From: Hyphomicrobiales bacterium | GTDB lineage: Bacteria > Pseudomonadota > Alphaproteobacteria > Rhizobiales > Xanthobacteraceae | Direction of reading: 5' to 3' | Assembly (NCBI GenBank): GCA_021732625.1 | Contig: JAKFUP010000060.1 | Location: 1-36,760 of the forward strand | Length of the DNA: 36,760 nucleotides | Shown here: in pieces, positions 1 to 8,357 of the stretch | How the letters are laid out: the number at the start of each line of letters is the position of its first letter | How positions within the stretch are numbered: position 1 is the stretch's first letter | Notes under the pieces: generated by a model | Told to the model about the DNA's origin: nothing | Databases searched by the model: none | What the model saw: the letters and a program-made list of their open reading frames with translations, nothing else | Translations under genes and position numbers: made by a program

Positions 1-129
1 TTTACACACGAGGCTGCGGACGCATCGCGCGTCCGGCGTTCCGCGCGCCCTCTCATGGAGGGTAGGGACGACTCTATGCTGGCGCGAACGGGAAAAATCC
101 CGCGCGCGCAAAAGGCGCCCCCGCGCCTC

Positions 130-296
130 AAACAACAGGGGTGATGGCGCATGCCCCCAAAAAGTGTGAAGCGGTTTTTGGATCAGGGCATGCGTGAAAA
201 ACAGCACGTGTGGACCATGGCGCGGGGTTTTCTTTTGCGCGAATGGCGCAAGCGCCAAGCGCGCAGCGCCGCAAACAACAGGGGCGATGAGGCATG
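130..296 (+). repeat. Pair of direct repeats in repeat-rich intergenic DNA
   Basis: A 24-base unit at 130-153 recurs at 273-296 with three differences; both copies contain AAACAACAGGGG followed by GATG and end in CATG. The units sit in GC-rich DNA with many CGCG runs and no credible reading frame. The function is unknown; it looks like part of a composite intergenic repeat. Confidence 0.6.
159..194 (+). repeat. Degenerate copy of a dispersed intergenic repeat (family also at 33519-33565)
   Basis: The segment reads AAAAGTGTGAAGCGGTTTTT followed by GGATCAGGGCATGCG. It resembles, on the opposite strand, the element between urtD and urtE (AAAAGTGGGAACCGGTTTTC then GGTCAAGATCATGCG). This pattern is familiar from intergenic regions of Bradyrhizobium and relatives. 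Confidence 0.55.
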
Positions 297-305
297 TCTC
301 CAACT

Positions 306-421
306 CGTCATTCCGGGGCGTGCGAAGCACGAACCCGGAATCCATGGTCAACGCAAACTCAGAACGTGTGGAGAGATGGATTCCGGGTTCGCGCGTGAAG
401 AACGCGCGCCCCGGAATGACG
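306..421. repeat. Imperfect inverted repeat, 116 bp
   Basis: The left arm (306-345) begins CGTCATTCCGGGG and ends CCCGGAATCCAT. The right arm (376-421) begins ATGGATTCCGGG and ends CCCCGGAATGACG. The arms are near-complementary, so the RNA would form a long cruciform-like hairpin. Elements with CCGGAATGACG ends are widespread in this bacterial family. The short reading frames running through it are judged non-coding. Confidence 0.8.
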
Positions 422-454
422 AAGGAAATTGAAGCCGCTCAATACACTCTGCTC

Positions 455-482
455 GTCATCACCGGGCTTGGCCCGGCGATCC
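455..482. repeat. Small hairpin repeat, possible terminator of the bdhA transcript
   Basis: CCGGGC and GCCCGG pair around a TTG loop, extended by ATC/GAT after one mismatch. It lies about 50 bases past the end of the leftward bdhA gene but lacks a clear T-run. It more likely belongs to the dispersed CGTCATCACCGGGC repeat class than to a standard terminator. Confidence 0.45.
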
Positions 483-528
483 ATCTTTCCTCAAGAAAAG
501 GGTGCTTCGCCTGACAAACTCCCGGCGT

Positions 529-1317
529 TTACGCCGCCGTCCAGCCGCCATCCATCGAGAGGTTGGTACCCGTGATCTGACTGGCATCGTCGCCGCACAA
601 AAAGAGCGCCAGCGCTGCCACCTGATCGGACGTAACGAACTCCTTGGTCGGTTGGGCTTCCAGCAGCACATCGTTGATGACCTGCTCCTTGGTCAAGTTG
701 CGCGCCTTCATGGTGTCGGGAATCTGCTTCTCGACCAGCGGCGTCCAGACGTAACCCGGCGAGATGCAATTGACGGTGATCTTGTGGGTCGCGACTTCGA
801 GCGCGATGGTCTTGGTCAATCCCGCGATGCCGTGCTTGGCGGAGACGTAGGCCGACTTGAACGGCGACGCCACCAGCGAGTGCGCCGAGGCCGTGTTGAT
901 GATGCGGCCCCACCCGGCCTTCTTCATCAAAGGCACCGCCGCGCGGATGCCGTGAAACGCCGACGACAGGTTGATCGCGATGATCGCATCCCATTTCTCG
1001 ATCGGGAAATCCTCGACCGGCGAGACAAACTGGATGCCGGCATTGTTGACGAGAATATCGACCGATCCGAAAGTGCTTTCGCCAAGCGCAATCATGCCGG
1101 CAATCTCGGCCGGTTTGGACATGTCGGCTGGCGAGTAAACCGCCTTGACCTTGAAGTCGCTCTCGATGCCCGCGCGCTCTTTCTCGATGTCTGCGGCGGC
1201 ACCGAAACCGTTGATCACGATATTGGCGCCTGCGCCGGCCATCTTGCGCGCGATCGCAAGTCCGATGCCGCTGGTCGATCCGGTCACCACGGCGGTCTTG
1301 CCTTTGAGGTCAGCCAT
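529..1317 (-). CDS. bdhA: 3-hydroxybutyrate dehydrogenase (SDR family)
   Basis: This cytoplasmic enzyme oxidises D-3-hydroxybutyrate to acetoacetate with NAD+, a step in use of polyhydroxybutyrate and ketone bodies. The 262-residue protein is a classical short-chain dehydrogenase. It has the N-terminal nucleotide motif TGSTSGIG (about residues 12-19), NNAG near 91-94, catalytic Ser144, and Tyr157 with Lys161 in YVSAK. The C-terminal SMDGGW is typical of this enzyme. Two adjacent ATG codons exist (1320 and 1317); AGGAG lies six bases before the second, which is preferred. It follows the patatin-like gene by about 20 bases, so the two are probably co-transcribed. The family is clear; the exact substrate is inferred from overall resemblance to BdhA. 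Confidence 0.9.
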   Translation of the reverse strand: MADLKGKTAVVTGSTSGIGLAIARKMAGAGANIVINGFGAAADIEKERAGIESDFKVKAVYSPADMSKPAEIAGMIALGESTFGSVDILVNNAGIQFVSPVEDFPIEKWDAIIAINLSSAFHGIRAAVPLMKKAGWGRIINTASAHSLVASPFKSAYVSAKHGIAGLTKTIALEVATHKITVNCISPGYVWTPLVEKQIPDTMKARNLTKEQVINDVLLEAQPTKEFVTSDQVAALALFLCGDDASQITGTNLSMDGGWTAA

Positions 1318-1341
1318 CATTCGCTCCTGTTCCTGAAAGTT

Positions 1342-2490
1342 CTATTCTGGATTGTCCGGCCCGGGACCGGTCAGATCGTAAGTCGCCATGGTCTCGCCGG
1401 ATTGCGGCCGTTGCAGCCACTGCGGATGCGTCATCGAGCAATCGACATCGCGACCACCGGCGCTCCAATGCTCGCGCATGCCAAAGTTGGAGAAGTCGTA
1501 GTCCTTGGACGAGGTCTGATAGTTTTTGCGGCGATAGATCAGGTGAACCACGGTCACCGTATTTTCCTTGGCGGCTTCGTTCAGCGCTTGCGCCAGCGGA
1601 TCGTTCTTCAGTTCATCCGGCAGTTTCGCGAACAGATCTCGCCACGCCCGCCGCGCATTGTGGATCTTCTTGTTGACGTCCGTGTTCATCCGGGTGCGGC
1701 TGGAGAAGCGAATATCCTTCTCGCGCTCGGCCGCTTCCAGCAGCGACGTCGGCATCGGACCGCGCGCGCTGAACAGATCGACCTGAAAGATCAAAAGATC
1801 GTTGATCCGTTCTTCATCAAGCACGTAATCGAGCGGCGTGTTGGAGACGATGCCCCCATCCCAGTATGGCTCGCCTTCGATCTCGATCGCCGGAAAGCCC
1901 GGCGGCAGCGCGCCCGAGGCCATGATATGTTCCGGGCCAATCTTGATTTTGGTGTTGTCGAAATAAGCGAAATTGCCTGTTCGCACATTCACAGCGCCGA
2001 CACTGAGACGCACGTCCTTGCTGTTGATGAGATCGAAATCGACCAGACGTTCCAGCGTCGCGCGCAGCGGCGAGGTGTCGTAGTAACTCAGCGACTGTGC
2101 GCTGCCCGCCGGCCAGAACGGAGCCGGCGGAAACCGCGGCATGAAAAACCCCGGCACGCCAAACGCGGCAACCGTTGCAGCACTGGTCTCATTGAACAGT
2201 GCCCGCGAGCGATCATCCGTCAGAAGCGGGCTCCACGGCACCGGCGCAGACGCCTGCTCCCAGAATTCGTGCAGCTTCTCGACGCGCTTTTCGCGCGGAT
2301 TGCCGGCGATGATCGCAGCATTGATTGCCCCGATCGAAATGCCGGCAACCCATTTCGGCTCGAAGTCATGGTTGCACAGCGCCTCATAGGCCCCGGCCTG
2401 ATAGGCGCCGAGCGCACCTCCGCCCTGCAGCACGAGAACGCGCTGGGCCTGAGCCGGTGCGGACGGGGGAGACATGTCTGACGAATTCAT
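1342..2490 (-). CDS. Patatin-like phospholipase family protein
   Basis: This is a predicted serine hydrolase of the bacterial patatin type, 382 residues long. The oxyanion loop GGGALGAYQAG is at about residues 23-33, the nucleophile Ser52 lies in GISIG, and the dyad Asp211 lies in DGG. No signal peptide is seen, so it is probably cytoplasmic or membrane-associated. The C-terminal third resembles the extension found in rhizobial patatin proteins (a DUF3734-like region, from memory). It is transcribed just ahead of bdhA, which suggests a link to acyl-ester or polyhydroxybutyrate turnover, but the natural substrate is unknown. No Shine-Dalgarno sequence is obvious at ATG 2490 or the alternative ATG 2475, so the start is uncertain. 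Confidence 0.88.
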   Translation of the reverse strand: MNSSDMSPPSAPAQAQRVLVLQGGGALGAYQAGAYEALCNHDFEPKWVAGISIGAINAAIIAGNPREKRVEKLHEFWEQASAPVPWSPLLTDDRSRALFNETSAATVAAFGVPGFFMPRFPPAPFWPAGSAQSLSYYDTSPLRATLERLVDFDLINSKDVRLSVGAVNVRTGNFAYFDNTKIKIGPEHIMASGALPPGFPAIEIEGEPYWDGGIVSNTPLDYVLDEERINDLLIFQVDLFSARGPMPTSLLEAAEREKDIRFSSRTRMNTDVNKKIHNARRAWRDLFAKLPDELKNDPLAQALNEAAKENTVTVVHLIYRRKNYQTSSKDYDFSNFGMREHWSAGGRDVDCSMTHPQWLQRPQSGETMATYDLTGPGPDNPE

Positions 2491-2593
2491 CGGGGCAATG
2501 ACTAACGCTACAAAGCGACAGTTTTACGGAGGATATCGCAGTGCAACGTGGCCCTCATCAGGGGCGGCGTCAACGCTTGAAAAGCTGGAAAAA

Positions 2594-3106
2594 TCAGCCG
2601 CGGCCGTCGGGGGCAGCCATGATCAGTGTCCAGAACACCTTGTACTTGGTATTCGGCGCGTAGGCCGTGGCGATGCCTATTTTTGTGACACCGCTTTTCA
2701 ACATATTGGCGCGATGAGGCGGCGAATCCCGCCATCCCGAGAAAGCCTCGGCAAGCGTGTGATACCCGGCGGAGACATTCTCGACCGCGACCTGTGCATC
2801 GAACTGCGTCGCCTTGATGCGCTTGGTCAGGTTTCCGGCGACGTCATGGTCGAGTTTGTTGCGGCTCGCCATCGCCTGCGACTGCGCTTCAGCGGCCTTC
2901 ATCAGTTCGGGATCGACGGTGACTGCCCCCAGACCATTGTTCTGGCGATAACCGGAGATCATCGACGCCGCGACTTGCGGATCGATCCGTGCACCGGCAC
3001 TGGCCATGCTGAGATAGAACGCGGGCTGACCCGAAGGCGGATCGCGATCAGCCGCGCAGCCGCTCAACACCAAAAGTCCCACGATCGCCAGTGCCAGACG
3101 CTGCAT
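2594..3106 (-). CDS. CAP (SCP/PR1)-domain lipoprotein
   Basis: The product is a 170-residue secreted protein with a lipobox, LSGC at residues 14-17, so Cys17 is probably lipid-modified and the protein anchored outside the inner membrane. The remainder matches the CAP / cysteine-rich secretory fold of bacterial YkwD type: N-terminal LMKAAEAQSQAMA, a histidine in KLDHDVAG, a VAENVSAG-like segment (VAVENVSAG) and WRDSPPHRANML. The frame is open to 3142, but ATG 3106 is chosen because GGGGGACAGGA lies directly upstream and a clean signal peptide then begins the protein. It is a single gene between bdhA-patatin and the sulfate importer. Its biochemical role is unknown. Confidence 0.87.
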   Translation of the reverse strand: MQRLALAIVGLLVLSGCAADRDPPSGQPAFYLSMASAGARIDPQVAASMISGYRQNNGLGAVTVDPELMKAAEAQSQAMASRNKLDHDVAGNLTKRIKATQFDAQVAVENVSAGYHTLAEAFSGWRDSPPHRANMLKSGVTKIGIATAYAPNTKYKVFWTLIMAAPDGRG

Positions 3107-3190
3107 TCCTGTCCCCCGATTCCAGCCCGATTTGTTGCACACAAACCGTGGCTGAAAGGTGAATACGGCGCAACATTCGGGGCAAAGCGG

Positions 3191-4240
3191 TTAGGTCGAG
3201 GCCGAGAAGATGCGATAGCGGCGGGGTTGCAGCCCGACCAGGTCGCCAGGATTCAGTTCCCGATCGCGCGGTGTATCGATTTCAATCAGGGTCTCGCCGT
3301 CGCCGCCCGGCAGCGCCACATCGGCGCGCTGGATCGGACCGAACGCCCTCACGCGCCGGACCGCCCCCTCGATCACGCCGGAGCCCACTGGACCGACCTG
3401 CATGTCGTGACGGCGGACGAACAATCGCGAAGGTCCGGCGCCGGCGCCCTGCGATTCGAGATTGAGCGCCTTGCCGCCGAGCTCGACGCGGCCATCGCGC
3501 ACATCCACCGGCAGCACGATCGACTCGCCGATGAAGCCGTGGACGAAAGCGGTCGCGGGATTGTCATAGACTTCACCCGGCGTGCCGATCTGCTCGATCC
3601 TGCCCTTGTCCATCACCACCACGCGGTTGGCGACTTCAAGCGCCTCCTCCTGATCGTGGGTGACGAAGATCGAGGTCACATGAATTTCGTCGTGGAGCGC
3701 GCGCAGCCAGCGGCGCAATTCCTTACGCACCTTGGCATCCAGCGCACCGAACGGCTCATCCAGCAGCAGGATGCGCGGCTCGATCGCAAGCGCACGCGCG
3801 AGCGCAATCCGCTGACGCTGACCGCCGGACAATTGGCTCGGGTAACGATCCGACAGCCAGGCGAGTTGCACAAGGTCGAGCAGTTCGTTAACGCGCTTCT
3901 TGATCGCGTCTTCATTGAGCCGAACCGCGCGCGGTTGCACACGCAGGCCGAACGCGACGTTCTCGAACACGTTCATGTGCCGGAACAGCGCATAGTGCTG
4001 AAACACGAAGCCGACATGGCGCTCGCCAGCGCCGCGCGCCAGTGCGTTCTCGCCATCGAAGCGAACCTCGCCTCCATCCGGCCAATCGAGACCGGCGATG
4101 ATGCGCAACAGTGTCGTCTTACCCGAACCGGACGGCCCGAGCAGCGCCAGCAGCTCGCCCTTGCCGACTTTCAGATCGACGCCATCCAGCGCGGTAAAGC
4201 TGCCGAATTTCTTTACGATATTGCGGACTTCAATCGTCAC
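3191..4240 (-). CDS. cysA: Sulfate/thiosulfate ABC transporter, ATP-binding subunit
   Basis: This is the ATPase that powers sulfate uptake with the CysT/CysW channel. The 349-residue protein has Walker [10 protein letters not shown] (about residues 35-43), the signature LSGGQRQR, Walker B ILLLDEP, and the switch histidine in VTHDQEE. A C-terminal regulatory region of about 110 residues follows, as in CysA proteins. The start is GTG at 4240, overlapping the cysW stop (TGA, 4230-4232) by 11 bases, so the two are translationally coupled. It is the last gene of sbp-cysT-cysW-cysA. Confidence 0.95.
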   Translation of the reverse strand: MTIEVRNIVKKFGSFTALDGVDLKVGKGELLALLGPSGSGKTTLLRIIAGLDWPDGGEVRFDGENALARGAGERHVGFVFQHYALFRHMNVFENVAFGLRVQPRAVRLNEDAIKKRVNELLDLVQLAWLSDRYPSQLSGGQRQRIALARALAIEPRILLLDEPFGALDAKVRKELRRWLRALHDEIHVTSIFVTHDQEEALEVANRVVVMDKGRIEQIGTPGEVYDNPATAFVHGFIGESIVLPVDVRDGRVELGGKALNLESQGAGAGPSRLFVRRHDMQVGPVGSGVIEGAVRRVRAFGPIQRADVALPGGDGETLIEIDTPRDRELNPGDLVGLQPRRYRIFSAST

Positions 4241-5126
4241 GTGGCACTTGCCCTTCTTGCAACCGGCCTTCGAGAATGGTCTTCACCACAAGTGTTACCA
4301 ATGCCAGCATCGCCAGCAACGAGGCAATCGCGAAAGACGCGACGAACTGGTACTCGTTATACAGGATTTCCACCAGCAGCGGCATGGTGTTGGTCTCGCC
4401 CCGGATGTGCCCGGACACCACGGAGACCGCACCGAACTCGCCCATGGCGCGGGCGTTGCAAAGCAGCACGCCGTAGAGCAATCCCCATTTGATGTTAGGC
4501 AACGTGACCCGGAAGAACGTCTGCAAGCCGGAGGCACCCAGCGACAACGCCGCCTCTTCTTCCTGGGTGCCCTGCTCCTGCATCAAAGGAATCAAGGCCC
4601 GCGCAACGAAAGGAAAAGTCACGAAGGTGGTCGCCAGCGCAATGCCGGGCACAGCGAAGAGAATGTGGATGTCGCGCGCCTGCAGCCATGCGCCAAAGAA
4701 GCCCTGCGCGCCGAACAGCAGAACGAAAACAAGCCCGGAAATCACCGGGCTCACCGAGAACGGCAGATCGATCAACGTGATCAAAAGCGTTTTGCCGGGG
4801 AAATCGAACTTCGCCACCGCCCACGCCGCAGCGAGACCGAATATCAGATTGAGGCCGACAGAAATTGCGGCAACAACCAGCGTGAGCTTGATGGCCGACA
4901 ACGCCTCGGGCTCGGCCAACGCGGCTAGATAGGCGCTGACGCCGCGCGAGAACGCCTGCGTAAAGACGATCACAAGCGGCAATACCACAAAGAGAGAGAG
5001 GAACGTGACCGCTATACCGATAATCGCAAGCCGGACCAGCCGCGGCTCGGTGCGGGCGTCATGCTCCGCGCTGATTTCGCGAACGCGAACCGGGGCAACG
5101 GTGGTTATGAGATCGAGCTGCGTCAT
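4230..5126 (-). CDS. cysW: Sulfate ABC transporter permease CysW
   Basis: This is one of two inner-membrane channel subunits for sulfate. The 298-residue protein has about six hydrophobic helices. Its cytoplasmic EAA loop, [16 protein letters not shown], contacts the ATPase CysA. The frame stays open to 5426, but the extension lies inside cysT and reads as low-quality sequence. ATG 5126, eight bases past the cysT stop, gives the expected family length and N-terminus. The N-terminal 40 residues are hydrophilic, followed by the first membrane helix ([16 protein letters not shown]). Confidence 0.95.
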   Translation of the reverse strand: MTQLDLITTVAPVRVREISAEHDARTEPRLVRLAIIGIAVTFLSLFVVLPLVIVFTQAFSRGVSAYLAALAEPEALSAIKLTLVVAAISVGLNLIFGLAAAWAVAKFDFPGKTLLITLIDLPFSVSPVISGLVFVLLFGAQGFFGAWLQARDIHILFAVPGIALATTFVTFPFVARALIPLMQEQGTQEEEAALSLGASGLQTFFRVTLPNIKWGLLYGVLLCNARAMGEFGAVSVVSGHIRGETNTMPLLVEILYNEYQFVASFAIASLLAMLALVTLVVKTILEGRLQEGQVPRDD

Positions 5127-5134
5127 CGGCCGGC

Positions 5135-5971
5135 CTAAAACGCAGGAACGCGGGTCTGCGCCCAGCGCTGAACCCGGTTGATCAGGAAGATGATCAAAAA
5201 CGCAACGACCAGCATCACGACGGCAACCGCCGTCGCATCGGCATAGCGAAACTCGGACAGGCGGATCACAATGAGAAGCGGAGCGATCTCGGAGACATTC
5301 GGCAGATTGCCGGCAATAAAAATCACCGAACCGTATTCCCCGACAGCACGCGCAAACGCCAATGCAAATCCTGTCAGCAATGCCGGCGTGAGACTCGGCA
5401 GGATGACGCGGGTCACCGTATTCCATCGGCTAGCGCCGAGACTGGCGGAAGCCTCTTCAATCTCTGGATCGAGATCGATCAGCACCGGCTGCACGGTTCG
5501 CACCACGAAGGGGATGCCGATAAACACCATGGCAATGAAAATGCCGATCGGTGTGAATGCTACCTTTATTCCCAGTTCGGCGAGCGGAGCGCCGAGCCAG
5601 CCTTTTTGCGCGAACAGCGCGGTCAACGCGACGCCTGCGACTGCGGTCGGAAGTGCAAATGGAATGTCGACGATCGCATCGAACAATCGCCGTCCAGGGA
5701 AACGGTAACGCACCAGCGCCCATACCACGATGGTGCCCATCACCAGATTGACGAGCGCAGCAAGAAACGCGAGCCCAAACGAAATCTTCAGCGCGTTCAG
5801 CGTCCGCCGGCTGGTGACGATCTCGAAGAACTGCGCAAAGCTTAGCTCGAAGGTCTTGAGAAACAGACCGGCGAGCGGAAGGAGAACGATGATCGAAAGC
5901 CATGTCAACGTCAGTCCCATGGTGAGACCAAAGCCCGGCAGCGTCCGTCGTCCTTTCGTTCCTCCGCTCAC
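5135..5971 (-). CDS. cysT: Sulfate ABC transporter permease CysT
   Basis: This is the second channel subunit of the sulfate importer, 278 residues, with about six membrane helices and the coupling motif EEASASLGASRWNTV. The reading frame can be opened with a TTG at 6001 that overlaps the sbp stop. GTG 5971 is preferred because GAGAGGGGC lies just before it and the resulting length (278) matches CysT proteins. It lies between sbp and cysW with very short spacers, consistent with one operon. Confidence in function is high and in the start codon moderate. Confidence 0.93.
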   Translation of the reverse strand: MSGGTKGRRTLPGFGLTMGLTLTWLSIIVLLPLAGLFLKTFELSFAQFFEIVTSRRTLNALKISFGLAFLAALVNLVMGTIVVWALVRYRFPGRRLFDAIVDIPFALPTAVAGVALTALFAQKGWLGAPLAELGIKVAFTPIGIFIAMVFIGIPFVVRTVQPVLIDLDPEIEEASASLGASRWNTVTRVILPSLTPALLTGFALAFARAVGEYGSVIFIAGNLPNVSEIAPLLIVIRLSEFRYADATAVAVVMLVVAFLIIFLINRVQRWAQTRVPAF

Positions 5972-5997
5972 GTTGCCCCTCTCAGCCCCAATCCAGA

Positions 5998-6987
5998 TCA
6001 ATTCTTGTAAATCTGGTCGAACACGCCACCCTCGGCGAAATGCTTTGTTTGCGCTTTGGTCCAGCCGCCAAACACGTCGTCGATAGTGAAGAGATCGATT
6101 TTCGCGAACGAATTTTCGTACTGCTTGCCAATCTCGGGATCGCGCGGCCGATAGGAATTTCGCGCGGCGATCTCCTGTCCCTCTTTCGTGTACCAGTATT
6201 TCAGATAGGCATCGGCGGCTTCCCGCGTCTTTTTCTTGTCAACCACGCGGTCGACGATCGTAATAGGAGGCTCCGCCAGAATCGATGTCGGCGGCGCAAT
6301 AATCTCGAACTTGTCCTTGCCGAATTCCTTTACAGCGAGAAACGCCTCGTTCTCCCACGCCAAAAGTACGTCACCGACGCCGCGTTCGACGAAGGTCACC
6401 GTTGAACCGCGCGCGCCCGTATCAAGCACAGGCACATTCTTGAACAGGTTTGCGGTGAAAGTTTTCGCCTTATCCTCGGAGCCATATTTCTTGAGTGCGA
6501 AGCCCCAAGCTGCCAAATAATTCCAGCGAGCGCCTCCCGAAGTCTTTGGATTCGGAGTGATGACGGACACACCCGACTTTGCCAGATCATCCCAATCCTT
6601 GATGGCTTTGGGATTCCCCTTCCGGACAAGGAAAACGATTGTGGACGTATAGGGCGAAGAGTTGAGCGAGAGACGCTTCTGCCAATCGGCTGCAATGATC
6701 CCCTTGCCGGCAATTGCGTCGATGTCGTAGGCGAGCGCAAGCGTCACGATATCGGCCTGCAAGCCATCAATCACCGAGCGTGCCTGCGAGCCGGACCCGC
6801 CGTGCGACTGCTTGATCTCGATGCTCTTGCCGGTGTCTTTTAGATAAGCTGCGGCAAAAGCCTTGTTGAACTCGGCATAGAGTTCGCGCGTCGGATCGTA
6901 GGACACGTTCAGCAGCGTGATATCCGCAGCGAAGGCAGTGCCTGCCCACAACATGCTCGCAGCGACCAAAGTCAAACGACGTATCAT
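5998..6987 (-). CDS. sbp: Periplasmic sulfate-binding protein
   Basis: This is the extracytoplasmic receptor that delivers sulfate to CysTWA. The 329-residue protein begins with a signal peptide ([20 protein letters not shown], cut before Ala-Asp). It shows family signatures: [13 protein letters not shown] after the signal, [25 protein letters not shown], and [18 protein letters not shown]. The frame opens at 7089, but ATG 6987, preceded by GGAGATCGGCA, places the signal peptide at the start. It is the first gene of the transporter operon and lies 117 bases past cysH, so it may have its own promoter or share the cysG-to-cysH transcript. Sulfate rather than thiosulfate preference is inferred from resemblance to Sbp. 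Confidence 0.95.
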   Translation of the reverse strand: MIRRLTLVAASMLWAGTAFAADITLLNVSYDPTRELYAEFNKAFAAAYLKDTGKSIEIKQSHGGSGSQARSVIDGLQADIVTLALAYDIDAIAGKGIIAADWQKRLSLNSSPYTSTIVFLVRKGNPKAIKDWDDLAKSGVSVITPNPKTSGGARWNYLAAWGFALKKYGSEDKAKTFTANLFKNVPVLDTGARGSTVTFVERGVGDVLLAWENEAFLAVKEFGKDKFEIIAPPTSILAEPPITIVDRVVDKKKTREAADAYLKYWYTKEGQEIAARNSYRPRDPEIGKQYENSFAKIDLFTIDDVFGGWTKAQTKHFAEGGVFDQIYKN

Positions 6988-7104
6988 TGCCGATCTCCAT
7001 GCATCGAACGACAGGATTGCAAAACCACGGCGAACGTCTTGGAGAAGGTGCATGATGTCAACGAAACCGGATTTCTTTGTGGCGAACAATTGTAGGTCAG
7101 GATG

Positions 7105-7848
7105 CTACGACATCTTCACGGTGTGAATGCCGCATTCTGTCTTGCCTTTTCCGCGCCAACGGCCGGCTCGTTCGTCCTCACCCGGCGCAGCTCTGCTCGA
7201 ACACGGCATACAACCAACCGACGCATAGCCGGACGCGACCAACGGATGCGATGGCAAATTCGAAAGCTTGAAGATCGCTTCCAGTTCCTCGCGCGACACA
7301 TTGGCTAAAGGATTGAATTTGAGGCGATTACCATCGGCCTCAACAATTGGAATAGCCGAACGCTCGCCGCCCTGAAACCGCTTGCGGCCGTTGATCCAGC
7401 CGGAAAATGGCTTCAGCGCCCGCTGTAAAGGCTCAACCTTGCGGATAAAACAGCAGCGATCGGGATTGGAAAACCAGAGCTCGCGCGCGCTGTCTTCGCG
7501 CGCAAGGTCGCTATCTAACGGTTTGATACTGCGAACATCTTTCAGACCAAGCAGATCGGTCAGCGTATCTCGATAGGCCAGCGTCTCTTCGAACAGCCAT
7601 CCGGTATCAAGAAACACCACGGGAATCGCTTGATCAACGTCCGCGACAATCTTGAGCAAAGCGGCAGACTCGGTGCCGAACGACGATACGACCGCAAGAT
7701 GATCACGGCCGACCGCCCTCAAAGCTGCCGTAACGATCTCGCGCGGCGAAGCGTTGGCCAGAGCACGGCCAAGCTCGGCGGCGTGTGCCTCTTGGCCGGC
7801 CGGCGTCTCCGATCGAACGCCATCGAGCACTGGTGCGACAAGGCTCAT
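7105..7848 (-). CDS. cysH: Assimilatory adenylylsulfate (APS) reductase
   Basis: The enzyme reduces activated sulfate to sulfite using thioredoxin. The 247-residue protein carries the PAPS/APS reductase fold (SSFGTESAALL, FLDTGWLFEET) and the catalytic cysteine in ECGIHT at the C-terminus. Two cysteine pairs are visible, RCC near the middle and GCMPC later. In this family these bind a [4Fe-4S] cluster and mark APS-using enzymes; PAPS-using enzymes of the E. coli type lack them. The gene overlaps the DUF934 gene by four bases (ATGA), so it belongs to the cysG-DUF2849-cysI-DUF934-cysH operon. Substrate choice is inferred from the cysteine pattern. Confidence 0.93.
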   Translation of the reverse strand: MSLVAPVLDGVRSETPAGQEAHAAELGRALANASPREIVTAALRAVGRDHLAVVSSFGTESAALLKIVADVDQAIPVVFLDTGWLFEETLAYRDTLTDLLGLKDVRSIKPLDSDLAREDSARELWFSNPDRCCFIRKVEPLQRALKPFSGWINGRKRFQGGERSAIPIVEADGNRLKFNPLANVSREELEAIFKLSNLPSHPLVASGYASVGCMPCSSRAAPGEDERAGRWRGKGKTECGIHTVKMS

Positions 7849-8357
7849 GAGCCAGCTACCTCCGCGTGGCGAGCCAGGCGCTGACGGAACGCCGTCACGC
7901 GACCATCGCCGGTTGGCTGATAGAACACGGAATAGCGCGCAGCGACCTCGGCAAACGCCTTGGCATCGCTTTCCTTCCTGACGTCGAATGCATCGAAGCC
8001 GGCACGCAGCATGAACACAAACTGATCGCGCAGCACCTGCCCGGTGGCGCGCAACTCACCCTTGTAACCATGCCGCTCGCGCAGCAGCCGCGCCTGCGAA
8101 TAGGCGCGCCCGTCGCGAAAACTCGGAAACACAAGAGCCACGATAGAAATCTTATCCAGATGCGCAACCAGATCGTCGATATCGCGATTGTTCAGCCAGA
8201 CAACTCCGGTTTTCCCGGACCGCGCAACCGCAGCCCCAGAATCTGCGAGAAAGCGCACCGCCGGAATTAGCAAGTCGCCGCCGCTCGCAAGCACCGCATC
8301 GTCCGCGAGATGGACGAACGTATCATCGACGATCTTGCCGTCTTTAACGAGTGGCAT
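7845..8357 (-). CDS. DUF934 family protein, sulfite-reduction partner
   Basis: This is a 170-residue protein of the DUF934 (COG3749-like) family, commonly encoded between cysI and cysH in proteobacteria. It starts MPLVKDGKIVDD and contains FPSFRDGRAYSQARLLRERHGY, the hallmark region of the family, and FDAFDV near the C-terminus. It has no signal peptide or membrane helix. It overlaps cysI by 14 bases and cysH by four, so translation is coupled to both. The reading frame extends to 8483, but that part lies inside cysI, and ATG 8357 gives the expected N-terminus. A role in assimilatory sulfite reduction is inferred from location; its biochemistry is not known to me. Confidence 0.9.
   Translation of the reverse strand: MPLVKDGKIVDDTFVHLADDAVLASGGDLLIPAVRFLADSGAAVARSGKTGVVWLNNRDIDDLVAHLDKISIVALVFPSFRDGRAYSQARLLRERHGYKGELRATGQVLRDQFVFMLRAGFDAFDVRKESDAKAFAEVAARYSVFYQPTGDGRVTAFRQRLARHAEVAGS

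Noticed and set aside
151-514. Short plus-strand frames in the first 500 bases
   Set aside because: They run through inverted and direct repeats, share sequence with dispersed elements and have no ribosome site or recognisable protein.
502-4492. Two very long plus-strand frames (502-2481 and 2474-4492) opposite bdhA, patatin, CAP and cysA genes
   Set aside because: Their translations are arginine- and histidine-rich without domains and are mirror frames of GC-rich genes with clear families on the minus strand.
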